DNA from: Aeromonas enteropelogenes
Lineage (GTDB): Bacteria; Pseudomonadota; Gammaproteobacteria; Enterobacterales; Aeromonadaceae
DNA: 64,000 nucleotides
Reading direction: 5' to 3'
Assembly (NCBI RefSeq): GCF_000819845.1
Contig: NZ_CDCG01000004.1
Location: 62,001-126,000, forward strand
Numbering within the stretch: position 1 is the stretch's first letter; each line of letters starts with the position of its first letter. Of this stretch, positions 56,906-64,000 are shown in pieces. The notes beneath the pieces are model-generated. The model was not told the DNA's origin and did no database searches. It was given only the letters and a program-made list of their open reading frames with translations. Position numbers and translations under genes: made by a program.

Positions 56906-58288
56906 ATGAATGATAATAATATGCCCGTATTTGATGAAATACGGGAACATCATGTCTCGAACCTGCCTATTTTGTTAGTGCAGCCGGAATTTGCTGCAAC
57001 TTGTCACACTGCAGACATATTGTCAGGGCATGGATATCCGGTAGTCAGGGTTAATTCAGTAAATAAGGTTGGCGATTTTGTTAATAAAAATCGCACGGGT
57101 CTCATCTTATTTGACATGGATGCCATGACGGAAGCTGGCCCCGGAATATTGAAATCGTTTGCCGGTGTTGATTCTATTATTCTGGTCAACGAAAACCAGG
57201 CCAATCTGGCCGCCGAAGCCATGTGTGCCGGCGCGATCGACTACATTGTCAAACCCTTCAGTGCCCAACAATTGCTGGAAACCATCCAGTGTGGCCTGCG
57301 CCTGCGCCAGAAGATCCCGAACCTGGTCGCCTTCTCGAACAAGAGCCTGCAGGTACTCCAGCTGGCACGGCGAGCGGCCAAGACCTGTGCCACCATCCTG
57401 ATCGGCGGCGAGTCGGGCACAGGCAAGGAGTGCCTCGCCCGCTATATCCACGACATGTCCTGCCGGGCGGGCAAGCCCTTCGTCGCCATCAACTGTGCGG
57501 CGATCCCCGAAGCCATGCTGGAATCCATCCTGTTTGGTCACAACAAGGGGGCCTTCACCGGCGCCACCAGTGCCCAGCCCGGCAAGTTCGAGCTGGCCCA
57601 GGGGGGGACCCTGCTGCTGGACGAGATCTCCGAACTCTCCCTGCCCCTGCAAACCAAGCTGCTGCGCGTCCTGCAGGAGAAAGAGGTGGAGCGTCTCGGC
57701 AGCCACCAGACCATTTCCCTCGACGTGCGGATCATCGCCGCCAGCAACAAGGAACTGCGCACCCTGGTGGCGGAAGGACAGTTCCGCGAAGACCTCTTCT
57801 ATCGGCTGGATGTGCTGCCCATCAGCTGGCCCGCCCTGCGTGAGCGGCCGGAAGATATCCTGCCGCTGGCCTGCTTTTTCATCGAGCAACATGCCCCCGG
57901 TCAGGGCTACCGTCTGAGCGAGGCCGCCGCCCGGCAACTGGTTACTTATCAATGGCCTGGCAATGTGCGCGAGCTCGACAATGTCATTCAGCGTTCGTTG
58001 ATCATGGCTCGGGGTTTGCATATACAGGCGATCGATTTGATGTTGCCCATCGATCAGCAGGATGACGAGAGTGCGCCTGTTGACCTGGTGGGGTCATGCG
58101 ACGGGTTGAGCGAGACCCGCCGCAATGCGGAATTTCAATTCGTACTGGAAACCTTGCGTCGCTTTCGTGGCCATCGTACCCGTACCGCGGATGCGCTCGG
58201 GATGACGACCAGGGCATTGCGATACAAGCTGGCGGCAATGCGTGAGCAAGGCATTGATATCGAACGGCAGATTCAAGCAGAGGGATAA
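56906..58288 (+). CDS. lafK: Lateral flagellar sigma54-dependent regulator LafK
   Basis: The 460-aa protein has an N-terminal receiver-like domain (about 20-130), an AAA+ domain with Walker A GGESGTGKE (167-175), the sigma54 contact GAFTGA (215-220) and Walker B LLLDE (236-240), and a C-terminal Fis-type helix-turn-helix (RTRTADALGMTTRALRYKL). The receiver keeps an Asp (70) and Lys116, but the acidic pair of true receivers is missing. With RpoN (32.4 kb) it should activate lateral flagellar promoters. The first about 280 bp are AT-rich compared with the rest. Confidence 0.93.
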   Translation: MNDNNMPVFDEIREHHVSNLPILLVQPEFAATCHTADILSGHGYPVVRVNSVNKVGDFVNKNRTGLILFDMDAMTEAGPGILKSFAGVDSIILVNENQANLAAEAMCAGAIDYIVKPFSAQQLLETIQCGLRLRQKIPNLVAFSNKSLQVLQLARRAAKTCATILIGGESGTGKECLARYIHDMSCRAGKPFVAINCAAIPEAMLESILFGHNKGAFTGATSAQPGKFELAQGGTLLLDEISELSLPLQTKLLRVLQEKEVERLGSHQTISLDVRIIAASNKELRTLVAEGQFREDLFYRLDVLPISWPALRERPEDILPLACFFIEQHAPGQGYRLSEAAARQLVTYQWPGNVRELDNVIQRSLIMARGLHIQAIDLMLPIDQQDDESAPVDLVGSCDGLSETRRNAEFQFVLETLRRFRGHRTRTADALGMTTRALRYKLAAMREQGIDIERQIQAEG

Positions 58289-58291
58289 AGA

Positions 58292-58618
58292 GTGAAGATT
58301 GAAATGATGTCATCACAAGTAACACTACTGCAGCAGATGCAGGAGATGCAGCGTGTCGCCAGCCAGGCGCCTTCCATCGAGTCAAACGGCACGCCGGAAG
58401 TCTCCTTCAGCAATGCCATGCAGGATGTCATCGGTCGTGTCAACGAGCAGCAGAATGTCTCGTCCCGCTTGATGGCTGCCGTCGATACCGGCCAGAGCGA
58501 TGATCTGGTGGGTGCCATGGTGGCGAGTCAAAAGGCCGGCCTCAGCTTTTCCGCCCTGATGCAGGTGCGCAACAAGTTGATGACCGGGTTTGACGACATC
58601 ATGCGCATGCCGCTCTGA
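58292..58618 (+). CDS. fliE: Lateral flagellar MS ring-rod junction protein FliE
   Basis: The 108-aa protein has the FliE pattern VSFSNAMQDVIGRVNEQQ and the C-terminal ASQKAGLSFSALMQVRNKLM. The GTG at 58292 follows AGAGGGA; an ATG at 58304 is an alternative. It lies 3 bp after lafK, so the two are likely co-transcribed. Confidence 0.94.
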   Translation: MKIEMMSSQVTLLQQMQEMQRVASQAPSIESNGTPEVSFSNAMQDVIGRVNEQQNVSSRLMAAVDTGQSDDLVGAMVASQKAGLSFSALMQVRNKLMTGFDDIMRMPL

Positions 58619-58626
58619 GGTAACAG

Positions 58627-60366
58627 ATGACTGAACTCGTGACATCCAGGCCGGGGGAACAGGACGGCTCGCTGAAAGACAGGTTGCAAGAAGGATTGCG
58701 GCATTGGCGCAATCTATCCCGCGACAACAAATCCATTTTGACCATCGCGCTGCTGGCTGCCATCGTCGCCGGCACCATAGTGGTGATCCTCTGGACCTCC
58801 AGCAAGAATTACGTCCCGCTCTACGGCAAGCAGGAACTGTACGACACCGCCAACATCATGGAGATGCTGGAAAAGGAGCAGATACCGTTCCGGCTGGAGA
58901 AGAGCTCAGGGCAGATCCTGGTGCCTGAACACCAGCTGGCTCCTGTGCGCATGGCGCTGGCCGCGCGCGGGGTGCGTGCCGCCATGCCCGCCGGGCTGGA
59001 AGGGCTCAATGCGGTGACGGGTCTCGGCACCAGTGAATTCATGGAAGGGGCACGCTATCGCCATGCCCTGGAAGGGGAGCTGGCCAGAACCATCATCTCT
59101 CTCGATGCGATCCGCAGTGCCCGGGTACATCTGGCGATCCCCAAGCGGACCCTGTTCGTCGGTCGGGATGAAGAGAAGCCCAGCGCCTCCGTGATGCTGG
59201 ATCTGCAGCCGGGCCAGTCCCTCGAGCCCGGTCAGGTCGAGGCCATCGCCAACCTGGTGGCGGGCAGCATCTCCGGCATGAAGCCCGGCGCCGTGACCGT
59301 GGTCGACCAGGCCGGCCAGCTGCTCAGTGCCGAGGTGGGCGACAAGGCCACGTTCGGCAAGCAGAGCGTGCAGCAGATGGAGTACACCCGCAAGCTGGAG
59401 CAATACATCCGTCAGCGGGCCAACGACATGCTGATCCCCATGCTGGGCAACGGCAACTTCCGGGTGCAGATCGCCGCGGATGTGAATTTCAATGCGGTGG
59501 AAGAGACCCAGCAGCAGCTCGATCCGTCCGGCGTGCTGACCCGTGAGTCCAGCAAGTCCGACAAGACCATCGATTCTCTGGCACTTGGCATTCCGGGGGC
59601 CCTTTCCAATCGTCCGCCGGAGACGACTGCCAATGCGGCCGAGGATGGCAAGGAGAAGGAGGCGCCCTCCAAGGGGGATGCGCGTACCGAACGTCAGGAA
59701 GTCACCAAGCAGTACGAGAACAGCCGCACCATAGTACATACCCGCTATCAGCAGGGCCGGCTGGAGAAGATCAACGTCTCCGTGCTGCTCAACCAGCAGA
59801 TTGCCCCCAAGGAGGGCTGGAATGCGGATCAGCTCGAGCAGATCCGCCAGATGGTGGAACGCGCCGTCGGTTTCGATCAGACGCGCGGTGACCAGATCAG
59901 CCTGCAGGTGTTCAGCTTCACCGGCGCCCCGGCGGTCACCATCCCCGAATCCAGCTGGTGGGAAACCCCCTATTGGCAGGATTCCCTGCGCTATCTGGTT
60001 GGCGGTCTGCTGGGCCTGACACTGGTCTTCTTCGGCATCCGTCCTCTGGTCAAGCATCTGGTGCGTACCCAGCAGCCGGTCGATGAGACGGTGGAACAGG
60101 AAGAGGAGCAGGAACCGACCGTCGGTCTCGCCATGCGCCGCAGCGGCGATGAAGAGGATGAGGCGGCGACGGCCATGTCCAACAGCCTGATCCGCTCGGA
60201 AGGTGCCGGCCAGCCGCACTTCGCCGCCGTCGACATGGATTCGCTGCCCGAGCCTGGCTCGGAGCTGGAGGTCCAGCTCAAGCACCTCCAGCTGCTGGTT
60301 GAGAAGGACACCGCCAGAGTGGCGGAAGTGATCAGAACATGGGTGAGTGGCAATGAACAACGTTAA
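58627..60366 (+). CDS. fliF: Lateral flagellar MS-ring protein FliF
   Basis: The 579-aa protein has two membrane helices (about 38-58 and 455-475) around the ring-building motifs (VPLYGKQELYDTANIMEMLE, SARVHLAIPKRTLFVG) and a C-terminal FliG-binding tail. It overlaps fliG by 14 bp. Confidence 0.96.
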   Translation: MTELVTSRPGEQDGSLKDRLQEGLRHWRNLSRDNKSILTIALLAAIVAGTIVVILWTSSKNYVPLYGKQELYDTANIMEMLEKEQIPFRLEKSSGQILVPEHQLAPVRMALAARGVRAAMPAGLEGLNAVTGLGTSEFMEGARYRHALEGELARTIISLDAIRSARVHLAIPKRTLFVGRDEEKPSASVMLDLQPGQSLEPGQVEAIANLVAGSISGMKPGAVTVVDQAGQLLSAEVGDKATFGKQSVQQMEYTRKLEQYIRQRANDMLIPMLGNGNFRVQIAADVNFNAVEETQQQLDPSGVLTRESSKSDKTIDSLALGIPGALSNRPPETTANAAEDGKEKEAPSKGDARTERQEVTKQYENSRTIVHTRYQQGRLEKINVSVLLNQQIAPKEGWNADQLEQIRQMVERAVGFDQTRGDQISLQVFSFTGAPAVTIPESSWWETPYWQDSLRYLVGGLLGLTLVFFGIRPLVKHLVRTQQPVDETVEQEEEQEPTVGLAMRRSGDEEDEAATAMSNSLIRSEGAGQPHFAAVDMDSLPEPGSELEVQLKHLQLLVEKDTARVAEVIRTWVSGNEQR

Positions 60367-61381
60367 CCTGAACCAGAATGCGGTCGATGTTGACATCGAC
60401 GACCTCGAGAAGGCCGCCATCCTGCTGCTGAGCATGGGCACGGAGGCGGCCGCCAAGGTGATGCAGAAGCTCTCCCGGGACGAGGTGCAGCGCCTCATCT
60501 CCAAGATGGCGGGGCTGCCCGGCGTCAGTTCGATGGAAGCGCGCTGGACCCTGCAGCAGTTTTTCAACCAGTACCGCGAGCAGAGCGGCATCGGCAGTGC
60601 ATCGCGGGAGTATCTGGAACAGACCCTGGATCTGGCCCTTGGCCAGTCTCTCTCCCGCAGCCTGCTCGACAGCCTGTATGGCGACGTGATGAGCCAGGAT
60701 ATCCAGCGTCTGCAGTGGGTGCCGGCCGACGTGCTGGCCCGCTTCTTTCGCAACGAGCACCCCCAGATGCAGGCGGTACTGCTGGCCTTCCTGCCACCCC
60801 AGACTGCCTCGGCCGTACTCGATGCCCTGCCGGGCTCGGTTCACGACGACCTGCTGGTCAGGGTCGCCGGCCTCAGCACGGTGAGCGAGCATGTGCTGGG
60901 CGAGCTGCGTCTGACTCTGGAGCGCTGTCTGGCCTATGTGGCCGATCAGGCCGGTGCCAAGGTCAACGGGGTTCGCCAGGTCGCCGATATTCTCAACCGT
61001 TATCAGGGGAACAAGGAGCAAATGCTCTCCCTGCTGCGCGAACACGATGGCGAGATGGCCATCGAGATCGAGAAGAACATGTTCGACTTCATGGCGTTGC
61101 GTCGCCAGAGCGACGAAACCCTGCAGCGTCTGGTACAGGAGCTGCCAAGCGAGCTGCTGGCCCTGGCGCTCAAGAATACCGAGGCCAGCTTCCGCAAGGT
61201 GGTGCTGGGTGCCATGCCCAAGCGGATGGCACAGTCGCTCGACGACCAGATCCAGAATCAGGGCAGCGTCTCCCTGCGCAAGGTCGAACAGGCCCGCACC
61301 GAAGTCATGCAACTGGTGCGCGAACTGGTCGAGCAGGGCGAGATCGAGTTCATGTTGTTCGAAGAGCCCACGGTCAGCTAA
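60353..61381 (+). CDS. fliG: Lateral flagellar rotor protein FliG
   Basis: The start is ATG 60353. The 342-aa protein has LEKAAILLLSMG at the N domain, the EHPQ motif (FRNEHPQMQAVLLAFL) in the middle domain and a C-terminal torque helix with charged residues (DFMALRRQSDETLQRLVQEL). It couples the stator to rotation. Confidence 0.95.
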   Translation: MNNVNLNQNAVDVDIDDLEKAAILLLSMGTEAAAKVMQKLSRDEVQRLISKMAGLPGVSSMEARWTLQQFFNQYREQSGIGSASREYLEQTLDLALGQSLSRSLLDSLYGDVMSQDIQRLQWVPADVLARFFRNEHPQMQAVLLAFLPPQTASAVLDALPGSVHDDLLVRVAGLSTVSEHVLGELRLTLERCLAYVADQAGAKVNGVRQVADILNRYQGNKEQMLSLLREHDGEMAIEIEKNMFDFMALRRQSDETLQRLVQELPSELLALALKNTEASFRKVVLGAMPKRMAQSLDDQIQNQGSVSLRKVEQARTEVMQLVRELVEQGEIEFMLFEEPTVS

Positions 61382-61393
61382 CAGGAGGCAACC

Positions 61394-62086
61394 ATGAGTC
61401 ACCATGTGCGCAAGTTGCAGCCTGGGGCGACCCGTCTGTACCGCTTTCCTGCCCTGGGCCAGAGTGGCGAAGAGGCCCAGAACCAGCAGGAACAGTTCGA
61501 ATACGGCTATCAGCAGGGGCTGGAGCAGGGTCATGATGAAGGTTATCAGACCGGCTATCAGCAGGGCCTGACCAGCGGCCTGCAGGAGGGGGAGAGTCGG
61601 GGACTGCAACAGGGACAGACCCGGGGCTTTGCCCAGGGGCTGGCAGAGGGGCGTGCCGAGTTCGAGAAGGCGATGGCCCCCTTTGCCAAACTGCAGGAGC
61701 AGTGGAGCGCCCTGACCCAGGAGAAGATGCAGCAGCAGAAGGCGTTGATCGCCCAGCTGGTGGAGCAGGTGGCGAGGCGGGTCATCATGGCCGAGTTCAC
61801 CCTCAACCCGCAGCAGGTGTTGCATCAGGTGGAACAGGCGCTGGCGACCCTGCCAGCCGATCCCGAAGAGCTGGTGATCTACCTCAACGAAGGGGATCGC
61901 GAACGTCTGCTGGAGCAGGGCGTGACCCGCTGCGAAGGGTGGCCCCTGCAGGTGGATCCGGCCCTGGCGGTAGGCGACGCCCGCATCGAGACCCGGGCTG
62001 CCGTGGTGGAAGTCAGCACCAGCACCCGTCTGACAGCCTGCATCGAGCAGGTCAACAGCTCGCTGAGCGTCACCCAGGATGCATGA
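61394..62086 (+). CDS. fliH: Lateral flagellar export regulator FliH
   Basis: The 230-aa protein has a run of GxxxG-type repeats at about residues 37-85 (GYQQGLEQGHDEGYQTG, GLQQGQTRGFAQG), the FliH coiled-coil hallmark, then a vacuolar-ATPase-E-like C domain. It binds FliI and anchors it to the C ring. Confidence 0.93.
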   Translation: MSHHVRKLQPGATRLYRFPALGQSGEEAQNQQEQFEYGYQQGLEQGHDEGYQTGYQQGLTSGLQEGESRGLQQGQTRGFAQGLAEGRAEFEKAMAPFAKLQEQWSALTQEKMQQQKALIAQLVEQVARRVIMAEFTLNPQQVLHQVEQALATLPADPEELVIYLNEGDRERLLEQGVTRCEGWPLQVDPALAVGDARIETRAAVVEVSTSTRLTACIEQVNSSLSVTQDA

Positions 62087-63410
62087 CGCTCTGCAGCGGG
62101 CGCTGACCTCGGCGCTCGACAACCTCGATGAGCTGCCCTCCTTTCGTCGTTATGGTCGCCTGGTGCGAGTCACCGGGCTGACCCTTGAAGTGGTGGGCTG
62201 CCAGCTGGTGATGGGGCAGCGTTGCCGGGTCAGCACGGCCGGCGGGGCTCCCTTGCTGGCCGAAGTAGTCGGCTTCAACCGCGACGTCTCTTTCCTGATG
62301 CCTCTTCAGCCGATTAGCGGTCTTTACTCCGGCGCCCGGGTCGAACCGGTCGAGGGGGAGGAGACGGTGCGCATCGGTTCCCATCTGCTGGGGCGGGTGC
62401 TCGATGGCCTGCTCCAGCCACTCGACGGCCGTCCCCTGCCCGAGGCGGGGGAGCCGGTGCCCCTGTTTGCCATGCCTCCGAACCCGCTGTTGCGGGTGCC
62501 GGTGCGCGAGCCCCTCGATGTGGGGATCCGTGCCATCAATGGCCTGCTGACGGTGGGCAAGGGCCAGCGCCTCGGCCTGTTTGCCGGCTCCGGGGTGGGC
62601 AAGAGCATGCTGCTCGGCATGATGACCCGCAACACGGCGGCGCAGATCGTGGTGGTGGGGTTGATTGGGGAGCGGGGCCGGGAGGTGCGCGAGTTCATCG
62701 AGCACAGCCTGGGGGCCGAAGGGCTGGCCAGGGCCGTGGTGATCGCCGCGCCGGCCGATCAGTCTCCCCTGATGCGACTGCGGGCTGCCCAGCTCTGTCA
62801 CCGGATCGCCGAATACTTCCGGGAGCAGGGGCAGGACGTGCTGCTGCTGATGGACTCCCTGACCCGTTACGCCCAGGCCCAGCGCGAGATCGCACTGGCG
62901 GTCGGGGAACCCCCCGCGACCCGCGGCTATCCCCCCTCAGTTTTCGGCATGCTGACCCAGCTGGTGGAGCGGGCCGGCAACGGCACCCATCCGGATGGCA
63001 GCCTCAGCGCCTTCTATACGGTGCTGGCGGAAGGGGACGATCAGCAGGATCCCGTGGTGGATGCCGCCCGGGCCATCCTGGATGGCCACATAGTGCTGAC
63101 CCGCCGTCTGGCGGAGGAGGGGCACTATCCGGCCATCGATATCGGCGCCTCGGTCAGCCGGGTGATGCCCCAGGTGGTGCCGGGCGAGTGGCAGCAACTG
63201 GCGGTAACGCTGCGCCAGCTGTGGGGGCGCTATCAGCAGGTGCGCGAACTGCTGCCTCTGGGCGGCTACCAGCCCGGCGCCGATCCGCAGATGGATGAGG
63301 CTGTGCAGCGCTATCCGGCCATCGCCGCCTTCCTGCAGCAGGGGCTTCATGAGGAAGTGCCCTTCCAGCAGGTGATGGCGGGCCTCAAGCAGGTGTTGGG
63401 ACAGGGGTAA
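62079..63410 (+). CDS. fliI: Lateral flagellum-specific ATPase FliI
   Basis: The 443-aa protein has Walker A GLFAGSGVGKSMLLG, Walker B VLLLMDSLTRYAQAQREI and the F1-like motif GEPPATRGYPPSVF. It hydrolyses ATP to assist type III export. It overlaps fliH by 8 bp. Confidence 0.96.
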   Translation: MHDALQRALTSALDNLDELPSFRRYGRLVRVTGLTLEVVGCQLVMGQRCRVSTAGGAPLLAEVVGFNRDVSFLMPLQPISGLYSGARVEPVEGEETVRIGSHLLGRVLDGLLQPLDGRPLPEAGEPVPLFAMPPNPLLRVPVREPLDVGIRAINGLLTVGKGQRLGLFAGSGVGKSMLLGMMTRNTAAQIVVVGLIGERGREVREFIEHSLGAEGLARAVVIAAPADQSPLMRLRAAQLCHRIAEYFREQGQDVLLLMDSLTRYAQAQREIALAVGEPPATRGYPPSVFGMLTQLVERAGNGTHPDGSLSAFYTVLAEGDDQQDPVVDAARAILDGHIVLTRRLAEEGHYPAIDIGASVSRVMPQVVPGEWQQLAVTLRQLWGRYQQVRELLPLGGYQPGADPQMDEAVQRYPAIAAFLQQGLHEEVPFQQVMAGLKQVLGQG

Positions 63411-63416
63411 GTCGTC

Positions 63417-63830
63417 ATGCTCAAGTCGTATCTTGGATTGCAACAGGATGAGCTGGAGAAGCTGGGTCAGGAGCGGCGGCGGCTGCGCGAGATCGCCCTG
63501 CAGGAAGAGCAACGGGCACACAAGCTGCAGGAGGTGATCGCCGCCCTGCGTCCCGGTGCCGAGCCGTTTCATCCCCTGCTGTGGCAGAACCGTCAGCAGA
63601 TGGATGGCCAGCTGCGCAAGATGCTCTCCCATCAGGTGCAGCAGTCGACTCTGGCCAGGATGGACCTGGATCATCATGAAGGGGTGATGCGACAGCAGGT
63701 GGGCCGGGTCAAGGGCCTTGAGCTGCTGCTGGCGCGCCGGGCGGCGCAGGGGCAGCAACAACAGGAGAAGCGGGATCAGCATCAGCTCGACGAGCTGGCC
63801 AGCCTGCGTTATCTCGCCAGGGGAGGCTGA
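63417..63830 (+). CDS. fliJ: Lateral flagellar export protein FliJ
   Basis: The 137-aa protein is almost all coiled coil (LEKLGQERRRLREIALQEEQ...), as expected for FliJ, the stalk of the FliI ring. Sequence is weakly conserved, so position after fliI is part of the call. It ends 23 bp from the oppositely oriented flgN, with no clear terminator. Confidence 0.88.
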   Translation: MLKSYLGLQQDELEKLGQERRRLREIALQEEQRAHKLQEVIAALRPGAEPFHPLLWQNRQQMDGQLRKMLSHQVQQSTLARMDLDHHEGVMRQQVGRVKGLELLLARRAAQGQQQQEKRDQHQLDELASLRYLARGG

Positions 63831-63853
63831 GCACTCACATCAGGAAGGGTTGC

Positions 63854-64000
63854 TCAGTCGCGAAAATCGTCCGGTTGACCGTAGCCGGGCTCCTGGCCGA
63901 GCAGGGTCTGGATCGTCTCTATCTGTCCGGCCAGCAGGCGGCCGTTGAGTTCATTCTGGTGCAGGCAGCGTTTCAGGGAGTGCTCCAGCTGCTGCCACTG
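63854..64000 (-). CDS. flgN: Lateral flagellar chaperone FlgN, C-terminal part (cut by window edge)
   Basis: The minus strand reads ...CLHQNELNGRLLAGQIETI then QTLLGQEPGYGQPDDFRD-stop, the QNxxNG motif and helical tail of FlgN, chaperone for FlgK and FlgL. The N-terminal part lies past base 64000. Known lateral clusters have flgN-flgM-flgA on the strand opposite fliJ, which agrees. Confidence 0.82.
   Translation of the reverse strand, partial: QWQQLEHSLKRCLHQNELNGRLLAGQIETIQTLLGQEPGYGQPDDFRD

Noticed and set aside
61500..61660. Tandem repeat DNA in fliH
   Set aside because: The repeats reflect the GxxxG/QG coiled-coil region of FliH and need no other explanation.
58906..62122. Long minus-strand frames (615 and 596 aa) opposite fliF-fliH
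   Set aside because: They overlap conserved flagellar genes end to end and their translations show no domain.

Overview
The window looks like chromosomal DNA of a mesophilic Aeromonas species (Gammaproteobacteria). The evidence is a GC-rich, densely packed sequence with gammaproteobacterial gene orders (hemCDXY divergent from cyaA; lptM-lysA-dapF-yigA-xerC-yigB; murA-ibaG-mlaBCDEF; kdsDC-lptCAB-rpoN-hpf-ptsN-rapZ-npr; degS-degQ-zapG; rplM-rpsI; petABC; sspAB; dolP-diaA-yraN-lpoA; rsmI-rnpB), followed by a second, polar-independent flagellar gene set led by a LafK-type regulator, the arrangement of the Aeromonas lateral (swarming) flagella cluster. I call the genus from remembered gene order and protein similarity, not from a search.

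Layout. 1-566: 5' part of a TonB-dependent siderophore receptor with a Fur box. 0.8-6 kb: acyltransferase-3 membrane protein, PbpG endopeptidase, a general porin with a possible Pho box, GlpX, and a small Cys-cluster protein. 6-10 kb: the haem operon hemCDXY (minus strand), with a Fur-like palindrome upstream, divergent from cyaA (TTG start, CRP-like site). 12.8-19 kb: esterase, cyaY, then lptM (58 aa), lysA, dapF, DUF484, xerC, yigB. 19-24 kb: an MscS channel fused to a degenerate cNMP-binding domain, an unknown lipoprotein, a PuuD-like amidotransferase, darP, pmbA. 24-36 kb: envelope biogenesis on two divergent operons (murA/mla on the minus strand; kdsDC-lpt-rpoN-PTSNtr on the plus strand). 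36-39 kb: DegS, DegQ (with a sigmaE-like promoter), ZapG, ZapE. 40-45 kb: L13/S9, the cytochrome bc1 complex, SspA/SspB. 45-50 kb: outer-membrane and peptidoglycan helpers, RsmI and the RNase P RNA.

50.2-64 kb: lateral flagella. Operon one is fliM-fliN-fliP-fliQ-fliR-flhB-flhA (switch and export gate). After a 401-bp non-coding stretch, operon two is lafK-fliE-fliF-fliG-fliH-fliI-fliJ (sigma54 activator, MS ring, rotor, ATPase complex). The window ends in flgN on the other strand. The 401-bp stretch carries a sequence with all the hallmarks of a c-di-GMP-I (GEMM-I) riboswitch, placed to control lafK and the basal-body genes. Just upstream is a 21-bp palindrome over the predicted promoter. This pairing of a second-messenger RNA sensor with the swarming regulator is the most interesting feature of the window.

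No tRNA, CRISPR array, insertion sequence or phage gene was seen. Long opposite-strand open frames are GC-driven shadows of real genes.
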